From Verrucomicrobiota bacterium (GTDB lineage: Bacteria > Verrucomicrobiota > Verrucomicrobiia > Limisphaerales > SIBE01): a stretch of 64,000 bases of DNA. The stretch covers positions 1 to 64,000 of the forward strand of contig VHDE01000010.1 of assembly GCA_016871515.1 (NCBI GenBank), read 5' to 3'. Of the stretch, positions 17,889 through 26,912 are shown in pieces. A program made the translations under genes and the position numbers. Under the pieces are notes generated by a model. The model was given only the letters and a program-made list of their open reading frames with translations, was not told the DNA's origin and did not search any database. Each line of letters begins with the position of its first letter. The stretch's first letter is position 1.

Positions 17889-17958
17889 TTGGACTGCGGC
17901 AGCCCTCTGCCGCTTTTGATGATGCGACCGAAAGCGCCAGAGGACTGGCGCAGTCCAA
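17889..17958. repeat. Palindromic repeat, TTGGACTGCG type (family J)
   Basis: TTGGACTGCG on the left pairs with CGCAGTCCAA on the right, and inner CTCT/AGAG and CTTT/AAAG also pair. It lies in the 360 bp gap before the DHPS-like gene, which otherwise holds nothing recognisable. Confidence 0.8.
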
Positions 17959-18129
17959 GACGCTGTCGCGCCTGCGTTTGCCAGAGCCGGTTCGCCGTCC
18001 CGATACGTGCCAAAACGACTAAGGAGTCTCCACAGACGCAGATAGAATTGCTGTGCTCAGTGTCCGAAGTTGCCGAATATCACGGCCTGTTCTAGTCTTT
18101 CATCAGAACAGTTTTTCCTAAGACGCGAC

Positions 18130-19017
18130 ATGCTAGACCTCGAACAACTAGCCGCACTGTACCAGAAACATCGCGACGCGGCGCGTGCGCGGGTGCAGGA
18201 GTTTTCAATCGCGGGATGTCATTTCGCTTTCAATTCGCGGCCGGCCATTATGGGAGTCATCAATCTTTCGCCCGATTCCTGGTACCGCGAAAGTGTCTGC
18301 CTGACGGCCGAACGAGCGATTCAACGGGGACACGTTTTGCACGCGCAGGGCGCTGATATCGTCGATGTCGGCGCCGAGTCCACATTGGCGCATGCCGTGC
18401 GCGCCACCGAAATGAATCAGAAGAGCAAGCTGCTGCCGGTCGTCGAGGGACTGCGTCAGGCGAAGATTCTGGTTTCCGTTGAAACTTACGAGCCTGAAGT
18501 GACGCGCGCGTGTTTCGAGGCCGGCGCCAACATTCTGAACCTTACGGGAACCAATCGGAGCGAAGAGATGTACCGCTTGGTTGCGGAGCACGACGCCGCG
18601 GTAATCATATGCTTCGTGCTCGGCGGCAACGTTCGTGAAGTCGGCGAGTTCAGATTGGGCGACGACTCTGCCGCAGCCATGCACGACTATTTTGCTCGCC
18701 AAATTGAGATAGCGACGCGGGCTGGTGTGACGAAAATCCTGATCGATCCGGGGTTGGGATTCTATTATCCAAACCTCCGGGACAGCGCCGTGCGTGTGCG
18801 GCATCAAATGACAACTTTCCTCAATACGTTTCGCCTCCGAACGCTCGGCTTTCCCATTTGCCACGCTCTGCCGCATGCATTCGAATATTTTGGCGAAGAA
18901 GTCCGGTCGGCCGAAGCCTTCTTTGCCGTCCTGGCGGCTCTGGGAAAGACGGACTTGTTCCGGACACATGAGGTTCCTCGAGTTAAGGCAGTGTTGGATG
19001 CGTTGAAAGTCTTTTAA
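18130..19017 (+). CDS. Dihydropteroate synthase-like (pterin-binding fold) protein
   Basis: The N-terminal half matches DHPS: RPAIMGVINLSPDSWYRES (compare IMGVLNVTPDSF) and GADIVDVGAEST (compare DVGGESTRPG). VSVETYEPEVTRACFEAGANILNLTGTN and ILIDPGLGFYYPN also follow the family order, and the end LFRTHEV resembles the RxHD ending. However, the GGESTRPG loop is altered to GAESTLAH and the lysine-containing SRKxF motif is replaced by ICHALPHAFEYFGEE, so ordinary folate synthesis is doubtful. It may be a paralogue acting on another pterin or corrinoid-type substrate. ATG 18130 gives 295 aa. It shares a TTAA with the convergent EgtD-like gene. Confidence 0.7.
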   Translation: MLDLEQLAALYQKHRDAARARVQEFSIAGCHFAFNSRPAIMGVINLSPDSWYRESVCLTAERAIQRGHVLHAQGADIVDVGAESTLAHAVRATEMNQKSKLLPVVEGLRQAKILVSVETYEPEVTRACFEAGANILNLTGTNRSEEMYRLVAEHDAAVIICFVLGGNVREVGEFRLGDDSAAAMHDYFARQIEIATRAGVTKILIDPGLGFYYPNLRDSAVRVRHQMTTFLNTFRLRTLGFPICHALPHAFEYFGEEVRSAEAFFAVLAALGKTDLFRTHEVPRVKAVLDALKVF

Positions 19018-20006
19018 GGGGCTCTCTGGCAAAGAAAGACGCCTTCCTCCTCGGACTTCGTAATCCATTGGTCCAGCACCTGAAGCCCATATTGCCGCAG
19101 CAAATCACGAATTTGACTGGGCGTATGGCGATACGAGAAAAACAAGCGCATCGATTCACCGGCCTCGAAATGAACCGCGTCTTCGTCGATATGAATCGAG
19201 CATCGTTGACGAAGCTGAAAGTAGGCCGCGATTCGCTTCAGGCCGCTGTTGTTCGGGCAATCCTCGATGACGAAGCGTAGCTGGCCGGCGTTTCGGGCCA
19301 CGCCGCAGTCGTCAAGAAAAGTAAGAAGCCAATCGCGAGTCAATTCGTTATCATAGAGAGGAAGGACCTTTTCCATGCCAAACGCGTAATCGGGGCCTGG
19401 AGCAAGATTCGCGCTGAACTGCAAATGATCTCCTCGCGCCAGCAAGCTCGCCAACTGAGGCACGATCGCGCCAGGTTCAAAATTGGGGATCATTCCAAAG
19501 AAGGTCACGATGCGGCTCGCTCCCGAACCAGGCGCAGCCTTGAACAGATCTCCCAGATCGCTCGTTGAAAGGAGATCGCACACGACCGGGTAACAGTTCA
19601 TCGCTGGCAGAGCGGCCAGCGCGGTTTGACAAGCAACAAGCACCATCGATGTGCTGACATCACACGGCGCGTAAAAGACGGCGCGATTCTCGTGTTGGAG
19701 CAGTTGCATCAAACGAAGATCCTTCTGGCCGCCGCCACACCCAAGGCCAAGAACCTGCACGCGCGTGGCCTCTGAGAGGAGCTTGGCTGTCGCCTGAAAA
19801 CTCGATTCATAAACCGCACGACAATCCGCATCTCTGCGCGCTGGTGAATAGGCCTCGTGCAACCTCAGCCATTTCTGAGTTTGCCTGCTGCTGTCGTAAA
19901 GAAACTTGTGATTGAGCCGCCGCGCCCGGAGAGAATGGAGTAAATCTTGCCGGACCTTATCCGGCCACTGGCTTCTATGAATGGTGACTGTGACGGCTTC
20001 TGGCAT
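19014..20006 (-). CDS. EgtD-like SAM-dependent methyltransferase
   Basis: The layout resembles the histidine-specific methyltransferase EgtD: an N-terminal LLHSLRARRLNHKFLYDSSRQTQKWLRLHEAYSPARRD, matching the KxLPxKFFYDxxGSxLFexItxLpEYYpTR region, then the SAM motif QVLGLGCGGGQKDLRL, and later TFFGMIPNFEPG where EgtD has FxGSTIGNF. The C-terminal half carries GLKRIAAYFQLRQRCSIHI and FEAGESMRLFFSYRHTPSQI, like the FxxGExIxTExSYKY region. Key glycines and the GSTIGNF loop differ, so the substrate is probably not free histidine. ATG 20006 gives 330 aa; the ORF upstream runs through inverted repeat E1. Its 3' end overlaps the DHPS-like gene by 4 bp. Confidence 0.72.
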   Translation of the reverse strand: MPEAVTVTIHRSQWPDKVRQDLLHSLRARRLNHKFLYDSSRQTQKWLRLHEAYSPARRDADCRAVYESSFQATAKLLSEATRVQVLGLGCGGGQKDLRLMQLLQHENRAVFYAPCDVSTSMVLVACQTALAALPAMNCYPVVCDLLSTSDLGDLFKAAPGSGASRIVTFFGMIPNFEPGAIVPQLASLLARGDHLQFSANLAPGPDYAFGMEKVLPLYDNELTRDWLLTFLDDCGVARNAGQLRFVIEDCPNNSGLKRIAAYFQLRQRCSIHIDEDAVHFEAGESMRLFFSYRHTPSQIRDLLRQYGLQVLDQWITKSEEEGVFLCQRAP

Positions 20007-20049
20007 CCGCCATAGGTTCTTAGAGCGTGTTTTAGAAATCAATCCAATC

Positions 20050-20148
20050 GTAGCAGCCGAGGTAACGAGGCTCTGATTTGATTCGAAAACCGGCCATAAT
20101 CCCAGCCCTGACAAAGCGATTTCAGAGCCTCGTTACCTCGGCTGCTAC
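20050..20148. repeat. Family E inverted repeat, copy 1, perfect 27 bp arms
   Basis: The arms at 20050-20076 (GTAGCAGCCGAGGTAACGAG onward) and 20122-20148 are exact reverse complements separated by 45 nt. The copy lies upstream of the EgtD-like start. The fragment GTAGCAGCCGA also occurs just after the DUF1501 gene near 37657. Confidence 0.92.
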
Positions 20149-20337
20149 TTTTAAAACAGGTTCTTACCAAGAGGACGCAAGAGGACGGCTTGCCGCCAAC
20201 TCGCAATCGAATCTTTGAGCAAACTGCTAACAGAGGCATTAACGGGCGCACGCTCTACAAATGCCCGCAGTTCTGCCACTTTTTCCCAATTGTGCGCGCG
20301 CGCGCACAATTGGGTTGGGGGTCTGAGAATGTCATTC

Positions 20338-22461
20338 TTACGGCGTTCGGACGCGGAAGAAACGCCGGTCGGTTCGCTGTCCCAGCGGTTCACGATGCGT
20401 GAACGTCCCGCTGTGATTCGTCAGTGCGGCAGACGTGGTCCAATTAAGGAGATCACGCGACGCCTGAATTCGCAAAGGCCAGCGCGCCGGCGCGATGATG
20501 TTCAATTCGATCGCCGGTCCGGCTGTTAACTTGCTTTCGCTAAGCGCGACTAAATCGCGTGGGACCGGGGCTGATTGGACAATGGCGCCATTGGCGCCGA
20601 CGGCCACAAATCTGCCGCCGACAAATGAGATGGCGTTAAGCGAACTGCCTGTCGCAAGCGGAGGGAACCACGACCGTCCGTCTGGCGACAAGACAATCGA
20701 CGTCGCGATCAAGATTCGTCCATCGGGCGAGAAATAAGAGCCCGTCGATGCGATTGCTGCATAGACACCGCCGCCAAAGGCTACACTCCGAAAACCGAGA
20801 CCAGTTCCAGACCAATTGATCCCGTCGTGCGAACTGAACAATGCGCCGCTGGTATCGGTCATCAGAAATCGATCCGAAGCGTATTGAATGCTCGACAAGA
20901 CCGAAGCTCCGATGGGAGCGGACGCGGGAGACCAGCCGACGCCATCGCTCGAAACCAACATGATATTCGTCACTCCGCTCAGGAGTTGGAGACCGCCAAT
21001 GGCGACAAACCGATCGTTGCCGAAAGCCACACTTTGCAACCGCCCCTCGGTCCCTGAAACCCGCCGCGTCCAACTTAGCGCATTCGTCGAAGTCAGAACA
21101 GTTCCACCATCGGCAACTGCGACGAACAGGCCTTTGCCGTGGGCCACACTGAGCAAAGGAAACTGCTCGTCCACTGGGCTGTTTTGCCAATCCGAACCGT
21201 CGGCCGACCGCCAGATTGCGCCTGAGAATGGGCCGTTGCTTCCGACCGCGACAAAATAACCTGGACCACGCGTAAGGCCGGGGAGTCGTTCCGAAGGCGA
21301 TCCTGATCGCGTTTCTTTCCAACTCACGCCATCTGACGAGGCAAGAACCTTGCCGTTCGGTCCCGCGGCCACATAGACACCGTCTCCGTAAGCGATCATC
21401 GTCAAATCGCCCTGCAAATGTGTGGAGCGAGCGGTCCAATTGGTCAAATCGGGTGACGTCAGCAAAGTTCCGGAATCGCCGACGGCAACGTACGTGCCGT
21501 TGCCGAAAGCGACGTCATAAATTGCTGCTTTGGTTCGAGTCGAGTGCTGGTTCCAGTTCACGCCGTTGGTCGAGGCCCATACAATTGTTCCCGGCAAGAG
21601 AAACTGGCCGTTCTCGAAAATCGGCGAGGTGCTCGGACCAGCGAAACTGCTGGTGGGCCAGGTGGCGCCGTCGCGTGAGGTGGAAATAACCCGTCCGCCC
21701 GTTGCGACAAACGTCCCATTCCCGAAGACCACGTTCGTGAATCCTTGCGTGCCCCCAGAGTTCCTCCAACTCCACGCCGTTGCGTCCCGTGACGACAAGA
21801 TATTTCCGCCAGGTCCGACGGAGACATAAAGGCCATCGCCGTAAGCCATATCCTTGACGGAAAAAAAGGAATTGGTGGCCCAATTCATGCCATCGGTCGA
21901 AGTAACGATGGTTGATCGAGTGAGTCCGACATCTGCGAACCCTTTGAAGAACCCGTTGACGAAAGTGATCAGTTCAATTCGGCGCACGCCAATGGTATGC
22001 TTTGACCAAGTGCTTCCGTTCGTCGAAGTCAGGAATGTGCTGGCAGGCGTCGCAGTTATGGCGGCGCTCAAGGTGGCAAACCTGCCGTTCCCATAAGCAA
22101 GCTCGGTCAATGGAGCATCGGTATCGGAGAATTCATGCGTCCACGTCGCGCCGTCGAGCGAAGACAGAATCGTTCCGGCGGCGCCGACAGCCACAAACAT
22201 TCCGTTGCCGAACGAGATGGCGTGGAGGGAAGCGCCGGTTGGAGATGGATTGCACTAGAACCAAGTATCGAGCGGATGCCGATTCATGCTTTGGGCATAG
22301 CTCAGAGAGCATGCAATCGCTAGGCCGGGCGAGAGGAAGCGCAGCAGACTGTGGCTGCGCCGGACATTCGTGATCGACCTGGTGCAAACGCCGGGAGCAG
22401 AACGTTCCCGATCTGCGCGGCCCGCGGCCCGCGATCCAACAAGCCAATTGCCCTGGTGCAT
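20338..22461 (-). pseudogene. Exported repeat (propeller) protein with in-frame amber codon
   Basis: The long frame (22200-20338) is a tandem array of about 45-residue blades of the pattern YGNGxFVAVGxxGxILTSxDGxxW, ending in a PLRIQASRDLLNWT tail common to secreted Verrucomicrobiota proteins. Upstream, in the same frame and separated by one TAG (complement of 22255-22257), lies a signal-like stretch (LLRFLSPGLAIACSLSYAQS) and PLDTWF-stop-CNPSPTGASLHAISFGNG. Related proteins read LDTWxWRNPxPTG there, so a Trp codon has probably become TAG. The true start is uncertain; ATG 22461 is the nearest clear candidate. Without readthrough only a leaderless, non-exported protein could be made. Confidence 0.75.
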
Positions 22462-22537
22462 GAAGCATAAAGATAGCATTACACATACCGTGGCGGGCCT
22501 GTGCCGCAAGACGCACGGGAAGGCTTTGCCGACCTTC

Positions 22538-22625
22538 ATTGAACCGTCGTCGTAGGACAGGCGTCTCGCCTGTCCAGCAGTTGCGTACACCAAAAGCAGG
22601 AAAGGCGAGACGCGCTGTCCTACCA
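22538..22625. repeat. Family A palindromic repeat, copy 7
   Basis: It contains GTAGGACAGGCGTCTCGCC, the loop TTGCGTACACCAAAAGCA and AAGGCGAGACGCGCTGTCC. It lies between the propeller gene and the DMT-type gene, whose stop codon is 2 bp away. Confidence 0.85.
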
Positions 22626-22627
22626 TA

Positions 22628-22966
22628 TTAACCCTTACGAATCTGGAGGAGGATAACGCCGATGCCGATCGTGATGATGCCGGACCATTGCCACACCGAG
22701 AGTGGCTGCTTAAACATGCGCCATAGGGCGATCTGCGTTAGAGCCAGCGCGCCGCCGTAACAGAGAGCATACATGATATTAGGATTCGCGTACTTCAGGC
22801 CGAAGGTGAGAGAGAGAGGGCCGAAAAATCCAATAACGTTCCCCATGATAAAGTACCAGAGCGCGGTCCGGCCTGCATTGTCGGCGGCTAACTTCAGCTG
22901 AACCGCGGCCGCCGCACTTGCAATCATAAACACTGACCCACACAGCAAAACTAAAACGGTTTTCAT
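22628..22966 (-). CDS. Small four-helix DMT/SMR-like membrane protein
   Basis: This 112 aa protein has four predicted membrane spans: VLVLLCGSVFMIASAAAA, ALWYFIMGNVIGFFGPLSLTFGL, IMYALCYGGALALTQIALW and WQWSGIITIGIGVILLQ. The size and order fit small drug/metabolite transporter (EmrE-like or DUF-type) proteins. The catalytic membrane glutamate of EmrE in helix 1 is not evident, so drug efflux is not supported. ATG 22966 is chosen over 23011 because MKTVLVLLCG is a cleaner N-terminus. No co-transcribed partner is evident. Confidence 0.65.
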   Translation of the reverse strand: MKTVLVLLCGSVFMIASAAAAVQLKLAADNAGRTALWYFIMGNVIGFFGPLSLTFGLKYANPNIMYALCYGGALALTQIALWRMFKQPLSVWQWSGIITIGIGVILLQIRKG

Positions 22967-23691
22967 GCGAAGCACTATACTGGTCGTTGGACATGAACTC
23001 CGAGCAAACAATTGAATGTTTCATCGGAGAGTTTCCTTTCAGGATCAGTTTCGACTTTTGCTGACGCGCTACCAGGTCTCATTTGATGAACGTTACGTGT
23101 GGGATTGATGGAACCCTTTCAGGGTTGGTGAGGTTGCGGGGCCTCGCTAACCCAGGGTAGCCGCATAGCGGCAACCCTGGGCTGAAATGATTTCATCCCG
23201 TTGGGATGACAACGTCTTCGCCACCTCTCCGGGATTCGCCAGGATCTCAGAATGTCCAGGCGCCAGGCTGAAGCCGCGGTGCCAATGAGAGACTAACCTG
23301 TCTGTGAAATATCCGGGCCAAGGTCTCATGATCGCTCGGTTCGAACGATCCCCGTTCGAGGACAGAGGAAAACAGGGGTCAAAAGCTTCACGCCACTGCG
23401 CCTCGCCTATGCACGTTTCCAAAAGCTGATCATTCCAAACTGTCTTTTCGTCAACTTGCCCGAGAAGATCAAGGGCCGCTTTGGTCAAGGGTTAACTGCC
23501 GCGGAAATGAAACGATGCACTTGGTTAAAGCCCGCCCTGGTTTGCCAAGTTAGATTCTCCGAATGGACCCGCGACGGCCACTTAAGGCAGCCGGTCTTCC
23601 TCGGCTTGCGCGAAGATAAGAAAGCGACTGAAGTTGTGCGTGAAAAGCCTCGTCGAATTGGGAATCGAAACGGCGCGCCGCAACAAGATCG
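22967..23691. other. Gene-poor gap with family F repeat
   Basis: The family F element lies at 23105-23211: AACCCAGGGTAGCC and GGCAACCCTGGGCTGAAATG, plus a GGAACCCTTTCAGGGTT hairpin. The minus-strand ORF 23147-23488 begins in plausible protein sequence (ALDLLGQVDEKTVWNDQLLE) but ends by translating the repeat, so it may be a gene remnant. I could not assign it. The plus-strand ORF 23456-23695 shows no family features. Confidence 0.4.
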
Positions 23692-25200
23692 TTAGGTGAT
23701 CTTTGGCATCAGGAAAGGCCGGCGATATTCCCGCCGCGAAAGGGCATTCGCATCGTCTGCGTAATCGCCGACGAACCGTTCCTGTTTCGAATCGTAAGTG
23801 AGCCACGGCCCAAGGACCGCGGGCGTTGTCTCCAAACTAACTTCGTTTTCACGCAAGTACTCGCGGCAGCGCTCGAACGCGTCCGAGAGTGGCTGGTTTA
23901 TTTGGATCATTTCCTGGATGACTTCCGGCCGCGTTTGCTTGCCGAGTCGATACGAGACGTTCGCCAGGTGGCAACAGGCCGTAGAGTGATGTCCTGCCGA
24001 GGCCGGCGCCGCCAGTTCACTGGCCTTGCGACTGCGAACCGCAGCCACGAAATTCGTCATGTGCGAGGTTTCCAATCCTTTGGATCGGCCTTCGTCTGCA
24101 AACTCTTTGATCTTCTTGCCGTCCTTATTGAAGATTGCGCCTCCCGAAGAATCGCCGGCGAAATAACCGCCTTCGCAATCAATGATGATGCCGCGGTTCT
24201 GATTTCGAAACTTGCCAATTGCCTCCGGGCGTTGCGAGGCGCGCACGTTACGAATTTCACAGATGAGCGGAGCGGATGGGTAATCGAAGAATGCGACGTG
24301 GGTGTTGGCTGTCTCGCCGCAGTCATCGAACGCAAACCGTCCGCCGATGCTCATCGCGCGCGGAGGAGGTTCATCCTGGCCCAACGCCCACCGCGCAATG
24401 TCAATGACATGAATCCCATTGTTGCCCATCTCGCCATTGCCCGTCGCCCAGAACCAATGCCACTCGTAATGCAATTGCTTTCGTATTAGGGACGTCTTCG
24501 GCGCGGGACCGCACCAGAGATCGTAATCGACCGTTTCGGGTAAAGAGAGCGAGGCGTTGACTGTGCCGATGCCGTCGCGCGGTCGATACACAAGCGCATG
24601 CGCGTAACGCATGGCGCCGATTTGGCCGGCGTGCAGGCAATCAAATGCTTCGCGCAGAAGTGTGCTCGAACGATTTTGCGTGCCTACCTGAACAATGCGG
24701 CCGTTCTGCCGCGCTGCAGCCACCATTTGTTGCCCTTCCCAGAGGTCGTAGGAAAACGGTTTCTCGACGTAAACATCCTTGCCTGCTTGACAGGCCCAAA
24801 CCGTGGCCAAGCCATGCCAATGGTTGGGCAAGGCAATAACGACGGCGTCGATGGATTTATCGTCGAGAACTCGGCGCAGGTCGCGGTGCGTGGCTATTTC
24901 TTCGCTGCGATTCTTGAATAACTGCGCTTCGCGGTCGAGATGCGTCTGATCCACATCGCACAGCGCGACGATCTTTGCGCCTGGCGCCTCTCGCACGCGC
25001 GGAATGAGCTGATGCCCGCGTCCACCGACACCACCAACCGCGGTGGTAGAACCCATTCCTATCACCGCGACACGCACCGTGTCATTCGGGCCGAACGATC
25101 GGGCCGCACCCTCGGCGCGCATCACGATTCTCGGCATTCCGAGCGCTAGTCCAGTGGCTGCTGACTTGTTGAAGAAATTCCTACGCGTGATTGTTTTCAC
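23692..25200 (-). CDS. Gfo/Idh/MocA-family oxidoreductase, Tat-exported
   Basis: This 502 aa protein has a twin-arginine leader (TRRNFFNKSAATGLALG), then a Rossmann fold VRVAVIGMGS and IVALCDVDQTHLD. The signature VYVEKPFSYDLWEGQQMVAAARQNGRIVQVGTQNRSS holds the EKP motif. The C-terminal alpha/beta domain contains WHWFWATGNGEMGNNGIHVIDIARWALG, typical of the bacteroidetes/PVC subgroup. Such enzymes oxidise or reduce sugars or glycosides with tightly bound NAD(P) in the periplasm. In this phylum they occur together with DUF1080 and DUF1501 proteins in polysaccharide or glycoside breakdown; the substrate here is unknown. Confidence 0.9.
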   Translation of the reverse strand: MKTITRRNFFNKSAATGLALGMPRIVMRAEGAARSFGPNDTVRVAVIGMGSTTAVGGVGGRGHQLIPRVREAPGAKIVALCDVDQTHLDREAQLFKNRSEEIATHRDLRRVLDDKSIDAVVIALPNHWHGLATVWACQAGKDVYVEKPFSYDLWEGQQMVAAARQNGRIVQVGTQNRSSTLLREAFDCLHAGQIGAMRYAHALVYRPRDGIGTVNASLSLPETVDYDLWCGPAPKTSLIRKQLHYEWHWFWATGNGEMGNNGIHVIDIARWALGQDEPPPRAMSIGGRFAFDDCGETANTHVAFFDYPSAPLICEIRNVRASQRPEAIGKFRNQNRGIIIDCEGGYFAGDSSGGAIFNKDGKKIKEFADEGRSKGLETSHMTNFVAAVRSRKASELAAPASAGHHSTACCHLANVSYRLGKQTRPEVIQEMIQINQPLSDAFERCREYLRENEVSLETTPAVLGPWLTYDSKQERFVGDYADDANALSRREYRRPFLMPKIT

Positions 25201-25208
25201 ACAGTTAG

Positions 25209-25702
25209 TCAGAATTGAAATAGAATCGGGCGAACATATTTTCGCAATCGCTCCAGCTCGATCGAATTATGCGAAAGGAGATTATCCGCCCACGTCACAG
25301 TAGTGTCGTTTTGACAATCCTCGGCCATCGCTAAGCCGATGGTTTCATAGGAGCCGAGCTTTTTCCGAAGTTCTTCGGGTTCTGTCCAAGCACCTGGAAC
25401 GAAGACTCGGTCTTGCAAATGAATTGGAATCGCAGCCTTCGCTGCGTTCAGTCGATCAGAATTGCCATCGAAGTCAATTAGAAGAACCGAAGAACCATAA
25501 ATCGGTTGGCATATCGATCCATTTCCGGAACGCAATCTGCCTTAAAACGATTTAGGACTTCCTGCCATCCGCCCGCCTCCTCAAGGATTTGAATCTTCCG
25601 CGTTGCTACACGCTGATTCAGTTGAAATCCATTGGCCAACTGCCGCTTGGCATCGTCCTTCGGCAGGACCAAAACGTGGGGTAAATATTTGTTGACGCTC
25701 AC
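25209..25702 (-). pseudogene. Partner protein of AAA ATPase, broken by 8 bp tandem duplication
   Basis: Frame one (25702-25478) reads MSVNKYLPHVLVLPKDDAKR to NRFMVLRFF-stop. Frame two continues LLIDFDGNSDRLNAAKAAIP to the end at 25209. At the junction the sequence GTTCTTCGGTTCTTC looks like a duplication of 8 bp (CGGTTCTT); removing it restores NRFMVLLIDFDGN. The acidic DD and DFDG spots recall TOPRIM-like partners of OLD/AAA ATPases, but I cannot assign a family firmly. ATG 25702 overlaps the ATPase stop (ATGA), so the two genes formed one operon. The intact protein would be about 160 aa. Confidence 0.65.
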
Positions 25703-26912
25703 GGTTCAACGTCGCCACGAATCAGTGCGCTCACTAATTCCCCGCTTACATTAATCTCACTTAGACGCCTGATAGCCGTGGGTTCAAGATGATTCCTTCG
25801 ATAGAGAAGAATTGTGTTCTCCTCGGAAAATTGTCGGATCGCTTCCGGATTGTGCGAAGTAGCAAGGAACTGGCCGCGGGATTGGAAAGCTTTACGGAGG
25901 GCCGTCACAAAGTGCCCAACCTCGGAAAGCGCCAAGTGGCTGTCCGGCTCATCCCAAAAGCAAACTAGCGGTCCATAAGCATCATTCGCGGCAAGGACCA
26001 TTGCCGATATCATAAAGCATTTCTCGCCTTCTGAGAGGTCTTCGAAAGGAATGGTCACGTTTCCTTGCTCATTCGAGAATTGCACCTCGAGACTTCAGGA
26101 GTCCTTGCCAATCACCAGATTCCTGATGTCTTTAAGGTCAGGCATTAACTGCCGTAAATAACTATCGATCTTTGCATACGCGGCCGGTGCGTAGGCCAAC
26201 AAACGCGAAAACCATGCTCTAAAATCGGTGCCTTCAGCGTTTGGTTGCAACGTCTCTCGCTCGGAGGCGCCTTTGATTAGGCTAGGGGATCCGGCCGAAG
26301 AATGAGTGCACGGGCGAGCCATTGCTTGAAAACAAACAAGGGGTCTTTCGCAGCCCGTTCCTGAATTATTGGCAAAGCAGCCAGGTGCCAATCGATGAGG
26401 AACTTGGCTTCGTCCTTAGTTGACGTAGCAAGTTGTGCCTGGGCCAGCTTTCGTGTAAAAACCGGTCTGCTGTCTGACGAAAGACTCTCTTCAAACACTC
26501 GCAATTCCTTGAACCCCTGAGGAAATTCGAAAGCAATTGAATACTTAAAGATATGGGCTCCCAGCTGGACTTCGATTTCAAACCGCATGGGAACGTCCGT
26601 GCTTCCGCGAGTAAGATCTTTCGGTTTTACGACGTCGTCCACTCGATTCACGCCTTGGGCGATCCTCTAAAGGATTTCAAGCGCCCGTGTCAGGGTTGTC
26701 TTGCCCGTGCCATTTTTGCCGATGAGCAGAACGGATGGCCGATCGGCGATCGACAGTTCGAAATTCTCCAAACACCGAAAATTATGAACGTAAAATCGCC
26801 CAATCACAAAGCGACCATACTGCGCGATCTCTGCCGCATTCAACTGGAATGTACTGGTCAGATCCAGAACCTTCTGGAATGGTCCACCGCCATGAACGCC
26901 AGAACTGGCCAT
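25699..26912 (-). pseudogene. AAA15/OLD-like ATPase, three lesions
   Basis: Read in order on the minus strand: Walker A (LLIGKNGTGKTTL) with IGRFYVHNFRCLENFELSI upstream; an in-frame TAG (complement of 26667-26669) after RALEIL; a middle region (FEIEVQLGAHIFKYSIAF); a frameshift near 26275-26290; an in-frame TGA just before 26092 (LVIGKDS-stop-SLEVQFSNEQG); then the ABC-type signature LSEGEK, Walker B VCFWDEPDSHL and the ATSHNPEAI switch histidine. The architecture is that of standalone AAA ATPases found with nuclease or TOPRIM partners in anti-phage modules. The promoter-proximal end abuts the divergent beta-helix gene. Confidence 0.8.
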
